From Epiperipatus broadwayi (taxonomy: Eukaryota; Onychophora; Udeonychophora; Euonychophora; Peripatidae): a DNA stretch of 64,000 nt. The position numbers and the translations under genes were made by a program. The stretch is from NCBI GenBank assembly GCA_028023455.1, contig JAQFVV010000151.1, positions 1,857,097 through 1,921,096 on the forward strand, read 5' to 3'. How positions within the stretch are numbered: position 1 is the stretch's first letter; every line of letters starts with the position of its first letter. The notes beneath the pieces were generated by a model that was not told the origin of the DNA, did no database searches, and worked only from the letters and a program-made list of their open reading frames with translations. Positions 52,728 to 64,000 of this stretch are shown here, piece by piece.

Positions 52728-54435
52728 GCCCCTAACATCTGCAGAGTGGGGGGACGACGACATACAATCTGTTACATAATCCTCCAAATGTGAAGAAACT
52801 TTAAATATATATAAATGTGAGTCTTGGAATAAAAAACAACAACAAATTATTCAACGGTTATGACTAAACAGTTCTAATTGCTTGATTTAATTGTATAACG
52901 GTCAGCAACAAATTATTGAGATGGTTGTGACAAAAACAGTTTTAAATGCGTGATTCCCATTGTAACCATGTTTTGGCTCAATGATAGTAAGTTTTATCCA
53001 GTGGTCCAGTGTGTAAAATTTTAAATTTTAATTGGTAATAATTTGTTAAGATATTGAACATCAATGTGTAGAGACTAGTTATAGAGTGAAATGCTTGTGG
53101 ATTATAGTTTTCCAACCAAGCAAAAGCTCACTAAGAAATATCTTGATAGTGATGATGATCTTGACTGGGAGACACTGGAAAGTCTGATAGAGTGGATAAA
53201 AATCTCATAAACATTTTATCACAGGTTCCAGTGGCAGCTATTTCAAATAATATTTTAAATAGTATTAAAATCCATTTAGAAGGATAAAAACAGTAACACT
53301 TTATTATTAGTATTATTAAACAATAATTAAAAAAATAAACAGCAAAATCAATTTATAATTCTTCTAAATTTTCTTTACAAACAATCTTTAAATATATTAT
53401 GTTTTAATTTAAATTGAAATGTATCAGTCTAGATGGTTCTCACTAGAGAGATAAAACTATTAATTTATTCACAAGTTACATTGATTGGATCATTTAGGAC
53501 CAATCAAGTATTACAATACAAGTAATAAATACTATGACAAGTATAGAGGGGGTGGACTACTCTAAGAAATGTAAATCGGAACAAGACTATAACTCTACAC
53601 TTAGGAAATAAAATAGAAGAAATAGGCGGAAAAATAATAACCTTGAAAATTAATTTGGACAAAATCTCATGACTATATAAATATAAACCAAATGGAGTAG
53701 AATTTTAATAGCCCTGGGACATCTCTGCACTACTTTTCATCGATCTTAGATTCTTAACTTTGCCTAACGAAGAAAAAAAACTGGAATGACCGCTATTTGG
53801 ATAAATATCTGTCTAAACATGTACTATTTGGAACGAAAAATAATACTACCAGAAAACGTAAGCAATTATTTTTGTTTTCTTTATTTTAATCAATTGTCAG
53901 AACTAATAATAACACAAAAGTTATTTAGATTGAAGAGAAAAAAAAAGATTAAAGTATTTTGATTTTCGTGCCGCACTTAAGCATTAAGCAGAGGAATATA
54001 TTTGTCTATAAATTATTTTTTCAGTGAAAATAATTCGAAATCATTTTTAAGAAAAGTTTCAAGAGAATGGAGAAATTAAAATTTTATTTTTAAATCATAT
54101 AAAGTAATTAGTTTTAAAAGAAAAATGCATGAAGTATTTCTTATTTTCATTGAGAAAACAATTCGTCTGCTCTGACATTTCCCCGCGAAGAAGTAGTCAC
54201 GTATATATATTATTAATAATTGCTTACTCTTAAATCAATTCTGTTTAACATTATTAAATACGTATTAATTAGCTGATGGAAATAAATGGATAAGTATTTA
54301 CTTTTTTTTTTTTATCTTGATTATATAACATATAAATTAGTAATATTTTAAGTGTTTAAAATTGCCCAGATTAATTAAAAATTGTGACAATTACCGCGGA
54401 TGGAAAATCAAAATAAACCAATCAATAAATAATTT

Positions 54436-54700
54436 TAAACCAACAATTATTTTATTGTCCTTGGAAAGTATTTGAATATTGTCTTGCTGGATAATATCAG
54501 TACATAAACCAACAATTATTTTTATTGTCCTTGGAAAGTATTTGAATATCGTCTTGCTATATAATATCAGTACATAAACCAACCATTATTTTTATTGTTC
54601 TTGGAAAGTATATGAATATCGTCTTGCTATATAATATCAGTACATAAACCAACAATTATTTTATTGCCTTGGAAAGTATTTTAAATATTGTCCGAAGATC
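54436..54700. repeat. Tandem repeat, four units of about 70 bp
   Basis: Units begin AAACCAACAATTATT at about 54437, 54506, 54576 and 54646 and contain TTGGAAAGTATTTGAATAT, GTCTTGCTATATAATATCAG. The first three are highly similar and the fourth diverges in its second half. The frame through it on the minus strand repeats a short peptide and is not a gene. Confidence 0.75.
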
Positions 54701-55749
54701 GTCTCACTAGTGAACCGGATAATCAATGTATATATTTACTTGGGAATATTTACTTATAATATCCATTTTCTTGTCCTTTTTCACATAAGAACAGATCAAA
54801 CTTTATCTCCAAGATAAAGTTCAATGGGAGAAAATGTAATGTTTGTTTATTTTTGTTATTGCTATATATAATATTGTAATATGTTTTTTTTTTTCATGTG
54901 TTATTCAGGCATTAGTTTTTTTTTATATATACATTTATGTATTTTATAATGATATAAAATGTCTTAGTGATGATATAGAGATGTATAAAGAAATATATAC
55001 CTTTAAGACACACATATATATATTTTATTTTCCAATTAAGGGAAACATAATATTGAATATCATTATCTGGGAACAGAGAGAAATATTTTTATATCTCTCA
55101 CTGCTAAAACAAATGTTAATATTATATTGAAGGGAAAAAAAACAGACCCAAACTTGTCAAAATTATACACATAATGATGCAATTGTTCTATTATATAAAA
55201 TAATTTAAGAAGCATTGTTTTTTATTGCTTAATTTTGCCTATGAACGAAAATGTCCACCGTAAATACAAAATGTAGTTTAGTCCTCCTTGTTTACATGTA
55301 CATGGCTTGCTATAACCAAAAGTATAATTGCTATTTTAAAATAAGTAATGATCATTTGACACATATTTTGGTGGTTTGTTTATAAAACATTAATAGTTTC
55401 TGCATTGTGAAATGGAATATTTATATTTCCACTTTTATTATTAGTGTTGTTTTACCTTGCTATTTTATTGATCAGAATTTGTGATAGCTTTTAGCTGATG
55501 AGCCTTTGCTACATATAAGAGCATTAGATATAGTACTATTAATATTGTGCATGGGATGATGGAGAATTCCCCATTGTTGATTAATATGAGAGGATGATAT
55601 TGTTGAGGCTGGTTAAGAGTTAGTGCTTAGAGCATAGTTAATCCCAAGAGAGGATGATTCCCATGGTCCGAATTCTATTTTTTTTCGTGACAAGGCACTG
55701 CCCGCACTTTTATACTGATGAAGGTACTAGAATTGGCCATATTATTATT

Positions 55750-55818
55750 CAACTATCATGTTGTTTTTAGTATACAACTATCATGTTGTTTGTTTTCTTA
55801 TGCAACTATCATGTTGTG
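55750..55818. repeat. Short triplicated motif
   Basis: CAACTATCATGTTGT occurs three times with about 25 to 30 bp between starts. No function suggested. Confidence 0.5.
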
Positions 55819-57289
55819 TTATAGAGCCTCCCTTTATTGTTAGGTCCCTCATGAAGTTTTAGAGTTAGTTTTCCACCGTGTATGGTGAAGCTTAATAATT
55901 CAAAATCAAATGGCAAGGATAAAATAAAGTTAGATTACAGGACACTGGTCCATCTATAGTGTTTGTCTAATTGGGATAGTGTCTTTATGATGTTGTGTAA
56001 TCATCATCAGTTTATAAACGGACCAACCAAACTTGTTAGTGTTTGTAGAACTTCTACATAAAAGAGCAAGGGATGTACATGGACAATGTAGATTTATCTT
56101 TTTCAAGTGGTGATCCGCCGAGGGATCAGTAAGATCATTTAATTATTAAATGATTAGGTTATGGACATGGGCAATGTTTTGGTGTCATATGTGCATTTAA
56201 CTTATGATGTTTGCCCCACATCAATATAATGAATCTTTTCATATTCAAAGATAAAAGATAATAAATTATTAATTGTGCTGAATATGATAATTGCCCTTAT
56301 CATATTCAAATAAATTAAATAGCTACAGTTCAATGTAATAAATTGTAACTCAATTATTAGATTTAGAAATGATTGTAAATTCCCATCTCTGATTTTATTC
56401 AATGAATTTATCTTGTTTCATGTAATGTGTCTGAAAGAGTCTTGTATATAATGTAAATAAATCTTGTTGTGTTAAAAATTTATTTAGTTTTCAGTATTCT
56501 TATTGCTAATCAACACACCCACACATTATATTTGTTATTGCTATCGACATATCCTATGATTATATGGAAATCGTCATCAATCGATATTGTAAAAGTCACT
56601 ATATGTAGGTATATCAGAATAATTTTGTGAAGCCCTATAATTTATGAGTATATTTAGGGCATCATTACTTAATAATTAAACATTACTAACCTAAAGAATA
56701 TTATTTTAAGTGATATACTAAAAGATTAAACACCTAATATTGGTTTGATCAGTTCATTTGAATCCACAGATCTGTCATTCACTGGTCTGGATCACCTTGT
56801 TTCTAATTAAGGGAGAAAGAAAGTTGGAAAGCTATTGCGTTTAGCTATTGAAAAATCATTCCTACTTATTGAAGCTTAAAGTTTATCATAGTTAGGGAAT
56901 TTATAGAATTTATTTGAAATTATTGAATATTGTTTAGTAATTCAATTCAGTATTAAGAGCTATTTTGTGTGCTATGCTTGGGTAGTGGTAAAATCCCTCT
57001 CACTGACCCAAGTGTATCTTGTATAACACCCTTTAAGCTATGTGAACCCTGAGAAGGATAAGTTATATCAATTTGTGATAGGATTTGAATTTATGGTAAA
57101 TTTATATCCAGTTAATTATTGTAGTTAGAGGGGAATTGTGTTACATTCACCGTGTTATGAAAGGTCAACCAAACTTTAAAGTATCAATTGCTTCTTTTGT
57201 CTGAAATGTATAGTTGGGTTTGACTTTATGGTGAATATTCTGGTTTTAGTAAGCTTAGAATCCGTATTTTATTTAATTGTCTTATTATC

Positions 57290-57640
57290 ATTTAATTCAA
57301 TATCAAATTTAGAGTTCTGTACATCATCTTTCATCATCATTATTCCTCTCATCTGTCATTTCAATCTTTCTTTATTCTTCTTTCATCCTAATTCATTATC
57401 CTAATTAACTCATCATTCATTAGCTCTTATTCCATTATCATCTTAATCATCCATTAACTCTTATACATCTCCATTCTTTTCTCTTCATTCTCAGACTCAT
57501 TTTATTTTATTATTTAATTATTACTTATTTTCATCATCCATTTAATCATTTACATCCTCATTTACTTATTGCCTAATTTATACTTTTAATTTCATATTCA
57601 TTCCATCGATCTAATTATTATTTATTTATTGGTTTGACAA
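57290..57640. repeat. Low-complexity ATC/ATT-rich stretch
   Basis: Purine-poor sequence dominated by TCATC, CATTC, TTATT and similar words, for example TCATCTTTCATCATCATTAT. No exact unit; probably a decayed simple repeat. Confidence 0.5.
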
Positions 57641-58329
57641 ATATTAAGTTTATTTTATAACCTTTTGTTTGTTTGCTTGTTTGTGGATTTTGAGGCTAGT
57701 TTGACCAGAAATTATTAATCACCTTGTAATCTTCTCTAATTATATAGTTTCATGTGAGCTTAGTTAATAAAGAAGTCATCCCTTTAGTTTATCATTTATT
57801 TTGGGCGTATATTCTAGATTAGTTGTAGCTAGGAAGGTTACAGAGAAAGATATGGTTTCCAAACGTGTAAATTGGACTAGTTAGATTAGTGGGAAGGCTA
57901 CAGGGGTATAGCACCTAAAACGTGTGGTATGATTTGTTTATGATTACAGTGATCTAGGAGAGGGTTACACCATATACAAACCCTGCTGGTGCACTGAAAA
58001 AAAACGCAAGTGCAGTATTTTCCACTTGTAGTTTATATAGTCCCCCTGTGTTTTTTTCCTTATCAGCTACATCTCTCCAAACTCTTATAATTAATTTAAT
58101 CTTTCTTGTTATCTTAATCCTTGTTCAGATTTATCTAAATGATCTCGATAAAATAGTTTAGTTTTTTAATTAATACAATTTAATCCCTGCAGTTTTTGTT
58201 TTTAATTATAATTATTTCCATTATAATTATTTAACTTAAATTATTTCCCTTTTTTCATTCTTATTTTTTAAAAAAGAACTTCTGGAATAATTTTGTCCCT
58301 TGACTTCGCTATTTATTCTTAAACAAATT

Positions 58330-58601
58330 ACACTTCCTTTATTTTTCTGTAATATCTTATATAAATGCAATTTATCCACTCTACTTTGAACACTTTTTAG
58401 CAAAACCTTTTATTGTACATATATGCATACACAATTCTTCAGAGCCACTTTAATTTTTTAAAAGTACTTTTAAAAAATTAAAGTTAAAATGGCTCTGAAG
58501 AAGACTGCAGGACAGTCGAAATGTAAGATTGTGTACGCATATATGTAAAATAAAAGGTTTTGCTAAAAAGTGTTGAAAGTAGAGTGGATAAATTGCATTT
58601 A
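58330..58601. repeat. HH-A foldback with one ribozyme block deleted
   Basis: It is homologous to 50545-50830 over its whole length (TGTAATATCTTATATAAATG, CAATTTATCCACT, CACTTTTTAGCAAAACC). The plus-strand core at 58495-58524 reads CTGAAGA, A, GACTG, CAGGA, CAGTC, GAAAT. In the left arm the corresponding minus block is missing: ACACAATTC runs directly into TTCAGAGCC. Confidence 0.65.
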
Positions 58602-58740
58602 AGAAAGGGGCATTATTTACAAGTTCATTTAAATGATTCTTTGCAAATCTGGCTTGTGAATGATCATAATAACATTTTCAGACTTGCTTGTTCCATGAAT
58701 AGATTTATGCATAATATATATATATTTTTCATATGTCATA

Positions 58741-58826
58741 GCATCGGCTGGGACGTGAACCCACAACCGTCTGCAACCAACTACTTGCTTACAAGGCGGT
58801 TGCGATGACCTCTCGGCTAACAACGC
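58741..58826 (-). repeat. tRNA-like sequence, probably a SINE head or tRNA pseudogene
   Basis: On the minus strand GCGTTGT and CCGATGC can form six of seven acceptor pairs (two G-U). TAGCCGAGAGGTCATCGC follows as a box A/D-arm of the class seen in Leu or Ser tRNAs, and GTGGGTTCACGTCCCA is a box B/T-arm. The anticodon arm does not fold well (CTTGTAA flanked by poorly pairing sides), and the region before the T-arm is long. I therefore do not call a functional tRNA. Confidence 0.35.
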
Positions 58827-61385
58827 TTGACTATATATATATATTTGTGTAATTATTTTAAATTATGATAATTGTTATAAATAAATAGTAATGGCTTATA
58901 ATATTCTTATACATAAAAACTTTCAATTATTTAACTGCTATTATTTTTAACTAATAATATATACAGTCGAGGGAAAAGAAAATAATCATATGATTTTCCA
59001 AGCATTGAATATTTCAATGTTAGTTCCTTACCTGTTTGTTATAGTGTCTCAAAATCTATTTATAAGAATCTCTCCTAAATTTTTCTTTGTCTGTGGTATT
59101 TCTCTTCATATGTTATTATAGTAATATTTAGATCAAAAATTAAATTTAAGTTATGATTTTTTTATTGTCACAGAAAACTGAAACAGTAATTGAATAATTA
59201 TGTATTGTATTTTTAATACAATTATAAAGTATCTGATGTTTAATCATTTTTATAAAGAATATCTATATAAGATTTATTGCATATTCATATATCTTAATGA
59301 ATGATATTGTCTTTTTGCCCTATTGGTATAACATTTTATGATTATTGACCAATATGCTTATATTTGGTGGATGAAATATTGTAAGCACCACCACATATTT
59401 ATTTGTATAAATTTAAATTGGTAATTATTCAGGAAATCATGTGTACCAATGATGCATAAACTGACATATTTTAAATCTATATCGTAATGAAAAGAATTGA
59501 TAAAATGTTAAATATAGAATTATTTGCTCAAGAATTTATAAACACATTAGATATAAGGTAAGTCGACAGCCTTTAAAGAATGGATATATATGCCTTTTCT
59601 AAATAATAATTATGTTTTGGAAATTGCTTTGCTTTGATTTTTTTTCATAATCGATGAACGATAATAGCAAAGTTTTATTTTCAATAAAAACAATTACTAA
59701 TCAAAAATTTATTAGATTTTCAAGTCTCTTCGTAATATCTGGTCGCTATTATATACCCTATCTCTCTGTGTACTGTGATATGCAAATCCATCACATATCA
59801 TCCATCTATAGTATTAAATTATAATTAAAGAAAACAATTAGGAATCACTTATATTTAAATAGTTAAGTTTATAAAAAATATATATTGAGAAAAAAATAAA
59901 TTCAAATTCGGAATGAATGCAAAAGCGAATGTGTAATTTATTTAAGTTAAAATAAAATAGTATATTAACTTTATTATATTGAATAATAATAAACTTAAGA
60001 AATTCACAAGCCAATTTTAAAAAGAACGTGTTGCCTGGGAACACCCCCCGCCCCCCCCCCACAAAAAAAATAGAACAGAACAATTTTACTTCTACAAGCC
60101 ACAATGCAATTTGAATAGGTATTACGGAGAGAGCATGAGCCCTTTTTAATTAATATCCATAAGAATAAATGAAATTAATAACAATAAAATAATCATTTTT
60201 ATAACTTGGGAAATACTATGCTGAGCAGTTCGAAGCCTTCATGTTTCGGATATGGATAGGAACATTAATGTTTAATAAAAGGCTATAGCTGGATATCATC
60301 TAGGATTACTGTATATGGAGACATGGATTGTTATCATCATCATGGGAATATTACAGAAAACATCAAACAAAATGTAATTGTAATTCAAGGTTACCAAAGA
60401 TGTCGACCATGGTAACAGATGCCAGCATAAATAAATAACATGAAAATTATCATTAAATTAACTTTTGCCTTACTTTTAATATATAAAAATAATAATAATA
60501 TATTAATAAATATTTAAAACTCTTTCTCTTTTTAAAGTCTAAAACAACAATATAGTTTATTTATATTATTCAATACGAATTTAATAAATAGATTAAGTAA
60601 TTAAGATTTGAATTGATTTTTTTAAAAAAACATTTAATATTTAAATTTTTATTTTGAATATATGTAATTATTGTATGGAAAGGCTTCACCTGATCTAAAA
60701 GATGTAAATAATAAAAGAAAAAACATTTAGTGTGTGAAAGATAGGATATATTAACTCTTTTTTATTGTGATTGTGAAATATACATATTAAAATATTATTT
60801 AAAGTCCAATTTAGTAATTGCAATATATACAGAATAGATCATATACAATGGATTTTTAAATTTATAATTGTTAAATTTAATTTTTGTGTTATTATCTTAA
60901 TAAGTTGCTTATTATTATTAATCAATGCCTCATTTGATTTACCTTTTTTATAAATTACATTACTTTTAATATTTATTTACATAAATCATCTTATAAATAC
61001 ATGAGTCTATAATTATATAGATTTATTATTACTATAAATTTACTTAAAGGTAAAATTAAAGTTATAGCATTAAGTATTGAATTTACAATTACAATAGTTA
61101 TGTAAGGTAAACTATAAATTTAAATACAATTACTTATAATTTGTTTTGATCTTCTTGTTTTAAATTATTATACCTTATATTTTCGCCAGCAATATGTTAC
61201 CTAATTTTAATAATCATTCGTGATGATAATATTTATTGTTATAACTGAACCCACAAAATCATGGGACCAGTGAAGTCATTCTACCTGAGTTATACATACA
61301 GATATATATTTTATTTTTATTGTCCAATTTTAATGTGATATGTTATCAGTTATGTTTTGGTATGCTCATTGTGTTATCGATCTGT

Positions 61386-61541
61386 TACATTTTGGCCAAT
61401 CACTTGTGAATATTGTTAGGTACATTTTGTCACCCAATTGTTGACAAGTCATTTACTGTCCATTACATTTTGGCTTGTTCAAATCATGGGGCATAATAAA
61501 TCTAAACCTTTATTCACTACATTTTGGCTGCCCAACTTGGA
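61386..61541 (+). repeat. Four spaced TACATTTTGG units, primer-binding-site-like
   Basis: TACATTTTG(G/T)(C/T) occurs at 61386, 61421, 61464 and 61518. Each is followed by a degenerate match to CCCAAC..TTGGGGC. The last unit reads TTTTGGCTGCCCAACTTGGA GC, one inserted base and two changes away from the lysine-tRNA primer site used by many LTR retroelements. This may be a degraded LTR/leader region, but no LTR pair is visible. Confidence 0.3.
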
Positions 61542-61982
61542 GCATGAAGCAATCTGTACATTGTGGCATATGAAGATAATAATTTTAATCATTATTTGAG
61601 TATTATATATTACAATATGTATGTAATAAAAAAAATATTTATTCAAGATATGTTTGTTAAATTATTCATATAGTCAAGTGAAAGAAAAGAAACTTGATAA
61701 TATATATATATAATGTAATTATGGAAAAGCAAGTTTCGTGATTTTAAATAGATTTTTGCAAAGGGTAATAGATTATGATGCTGAAAAAATATTAAAATGT
61801 TTTGTTTAAAAAAATTAAATAATATTACGTTTTGTTTTTTTTTTAGTTTGAAAAGGAAATGATCATGATATTCTGCAGTACAATTTCATCGCTATATATT
61901 TGTATATACAGCAATTATCATATTGCTTTAGTATTGATATTATTTGTCTTCATCACTCTTATTATTATTGGAATGTAATAAC

Positions 61983-63325
61983 AATGTAATTAGAAAGGAT
62001 TTGAGTTCCCTACATTATTCACTCCATCTTATACAACCGATACACATAACCACAAACATGTGAAGAAGATAAATGATCTCCTATATATGTATTTTGCACT
62101 GAACCAGCACTCGTCAATTGGTCCAGATCATCATCTTCCACCCATACATATAATCAGTGCTTAGTATATATGAAGATAGCAAATCTTCAAACTTTAATGG
62201 ACAAGCTTCAATATTTTTCATTCTCAAACTCTTCACCCATCCATTTCATTGAAAACCTGATGATGGAATGCTCAAAACCCTTCTTGATGCCAATATTATT
62301 GTCATAATCATGTTGACCTTAAGTCAATCTGACGCATCACATGTAGGAACTTAATATGTCCATTTAAATATGTAGACGAGGGATGGACATAATACGGCTG
62401 AATATTTTATATTTAAATACAAGTATATTGTCTATACTGAACTTAATGTAATTTGAAGGGATTTGATCTCAGACTTTTAAGCTCCCTACATCTATCCACT
62501 CCATCCTATACAACTGATATACATATGACAATAATATTGACATCAATAAGAGCTTTGAGCATTCCATTATCAGATTTTCAATGATATGGATGCTGAAAAG
62601 TTGGAGTGTGAAGAAGATTGATTAAAGTTTGAAGATTTCCTATCTTAATATAAACTGAGCACTGATTATATATATGTGTAGGAGATGATGATCTGGACCA
62701 ATTGACAAGTGCTGGTTCAGTACAAAATACTTATATTGGAGATCAGTTATCTTCTTCACATGTATGTGATCATGTGTATCAGTTGTTTAGAATGGAGTGG
62801 ATAGATGTAGGGATCTTGAAAGTCTGAGTTCAAATCCCTTCTAATTACATTAAATTCAGTATAAACAATATATTTGTATTTAAATATTACATATTCAGCC
62901 TGTATTCTGCTCATCCTTCTTCTGTGTATTTAAATGGACATTTTAAAGTCTATATGTGAGAAGTTAGAGTGACTTAAGATCAACCTAGGTATGACAATAA
63001 TATTAGTATCAACAAGGGTTTTCAGCATTCCACCATCAGATTTTCAATGAGATGGATGGCTGAAGAGTTGAAGAGTGGAAAAGATTGAAGCCTGTCCATT
63101 AAAATTTGAAGATTTTCTATCTTAATATAAACTGAGCACTGATTATATATATGTGTGAAAGATGATCTGGACTAACTGATAAGTGCTGGTTCAGCATGAA
63201 GTATATATATTGGGGATCATTTATCTTCTTCACATGTATGTGGTCATGTGTATCGGTTGTATGGGATGGGTGGATAATGTAGAGAGCTTGAAAGTCTGAG
63301 TTCAAATCCTTTCTAATTATATTAT
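61983..63325. repeat. 470-bp repeat family in inverted and tandem copies
   Basis: Unit 1 (61983 to about 62455) begins AATGTAATTAGAAAGGATTT and is followed by the first 70 bp of a second unit (GAAGGGATTTGATCTCAGAC). The sequence then switches to inverted copies: one from about 62520 to 62930, ending its core with GAGTTCAAATCCCTTCTAAT, and another from about 62940 to 63325. Each contains ACCAGCACT..CAATTGGTCC-like and CATACATATAATCAGTGCT-like blocks. The layout (head-to-tail fragment plus inverted copies) mirrors the HH-B compound at 37383, but the sequence is unrelated. Confidence 0.65.
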
Positions 63326-64000
63326 TGGAATGGTACTTTTTTTATATTATAACATCATGTTGCATTTATTTATGTTACTTACTGCATTAATTCAGTTTTG
63401 TTTTATTATTTTGATGTTCATTGGTAAGTTGTTCAATTTTTGTAATGCTAGATTGATCCTGGGCTTTGTGCCCACGGTGCATGATGCTTTTTTCACCATT
63501 AATGAATTTTTATTTTATATCATCTCAATAAATTGATAAGAAATAACTATTCTTTTTAAAATTATATGCTTGTATTTGTATGGGTGTTCCTTTGACAAAA
63601 GAAATTTGAGGTATCCTATATTTTCTTTTGCATTTTATTTGATATTAAGTAAATTATTTTCCTTTGACATTCAATGTTTACCATATTTAAATTTTATCAA
63701 ATTATGTCAATGTTTCAATTGCTCAAAGACCTTTTCCCTCTACTCTTTAACAATAGGAATGGAATAAAGAAAGAAGGGCTTTGAAAAAGATTGTTAAACA
63801 ATTGAAACATTGACATTATTTAATAAAAATTAAGAGTCAAAAGGAGATCGTTTAATCAATAGTGTGTACATATAACTGATTCTAATGTGGAATGTATCAA
63901 TTGAGCTTATGTATAAAATTATGTTACTTTTGAAAATTCTCTTTATTTTTTTTGACTCTTCACATCTTTAGTTTATCATTTCCTAATTACTGAAATAAAA

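Larger units (their letters stand above)
51875..64000 (+). other. Intron continuing past the 3' edge (no further exon found)
   Basis: After the donor GTAAGT I found no segment with plausible splice borders that encodes a coiled-coil in the + frame, so the intron is probably longer than 12 kb. It holds small foldbacks and tandem repeats (52642, 54436, 55750), a low-complexity part (57290-57640), an HH-A foldback (58330), a tRNA-like sequence (58741), a repeated LTR/primer-site-like block (61386) and a 470-bp repeat family (61983-63325). Unassigned AT-rich DNA fills 52740-54430, 55820-57290, 58830-61380 and 63330-64000. Confidence 0.55.

Noticed and set aside
53100-53215. Frame reading FPTKQKLTKKYLDSDDDLDW as the next kinesin exon or a transposase
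   Set aside because: No clean splice borders in phase 0, no coiled-coil character as expected after the neck linker, and too short to assign to a transposase.
54436-54700. CRISPR-like array
   Set aside because: The 70-bp units are directly adjacent with no unique spacers, and the genome is that of an animal.
55710-55745. CTGATGAAGGTACTAGAATTGG as a hammerhead core
   Set aside because: No GAAA follows a closing stem and there is no stem I partner.
58741-58826. Functional tRNA gene on the minus strand
   Set aside because: Anticodon arm and variable region do not fold properly, so it is kept only as a tRNA-like repeat.
61840-61890. Polypyrimidine-AG followed by TTTGAAAAGGAAATG as a possible downstream exon
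   Set aside because: The frame stops quickly and shows no heptad pattern or donor in phase.
62259-62295. CTGATGATGGAATGCTSAAAAC in the 470-bp repeats as a third hammerhead family
   Set aside because: The core-like words are present in several units, but the bases between them cannot form a stem II and no proper NUH site follows; I treat it as chance.

Overview
The window is AT-rich animal DNA, roughly 70% A+T by eye. It carries one recognisable protein-coding gene, cut by both window edges and read on the + strand. Nine short exons (60 to 147 bp, 939 bp in total) with GT-AG borders and fully compatible phases join into 313 codons of a kinesin motor domain. The sequence is closest in motif content to the KIF27/KIF7 (Costal-2-related, kinesin-4) group. 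Everything else is intron or repeat. Introns run from 80 bp to about 18.3 kb. The composition, intron sizes and transposon mix (non-LTR retrotransposon relics, a Penelope-type GIY-YIG relic, a Ty3/gypsy integrase relic, a mariner relic, a hAT-type non-autonomous element, many foldback elements) suggest an invertebrate, but I cannot name the species or phylum.

Layout: 1-1388 intron edge; exon at 1389-1475 ending inside the P-loop; 6.3-kb intron with foldbacks and SINE-like copies; exon 7824-7931; 4.4-kb intron with a near-perfect palindrome and an RT relic; exon 12301-12433; 7.9-kb intron with a 1.5-kb TIR element, LINE and Penelope relics and a hammerhead-bearing repeat; exons 20356-20502, 21567-21626, 21707-21805 (switch I to switch II); 6.1-kb intron; exon 27856-27977; 18.3-kb intron with gypsy, LINE, mariner and ribozyme-bearing repeats; exon 46242-46343; 5.5-kb intron; exon 51794-51874 (neck linker). 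From 51875 to the end I find no further exon, so the coiled-coil part lies beyond the window.

The most interesting content is a set of repeats carrying hammerhead ribozyme motifs. One family (called HH-B here) has a copy at 18007-18050 on the minus strand with an intact CUGAUGA core, GAAAC, a GUC cleavage triplet, a 6-bp stem I and a stem II preserved by a compensatory change. HH-B units also occur as a head-to-tail partial dimer (period about 457 bp) joined to an inverted copy at 37383-38545. A second family (HH-A) has the same core around a GACTG/CAGTC stem and sits in foldbacks at about 161, 26139, 40960, 50545 and 58330. In both families paired ribozymes point outward. A decayed Penelope-like GIY-YIG domain in the window gives a plausible, unproven, autonomous partner. 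Hammerheads in Penelope-like elements and small animal retrozymes are known in general; this palindromic, outward-facing arrangement is what deserves checking.
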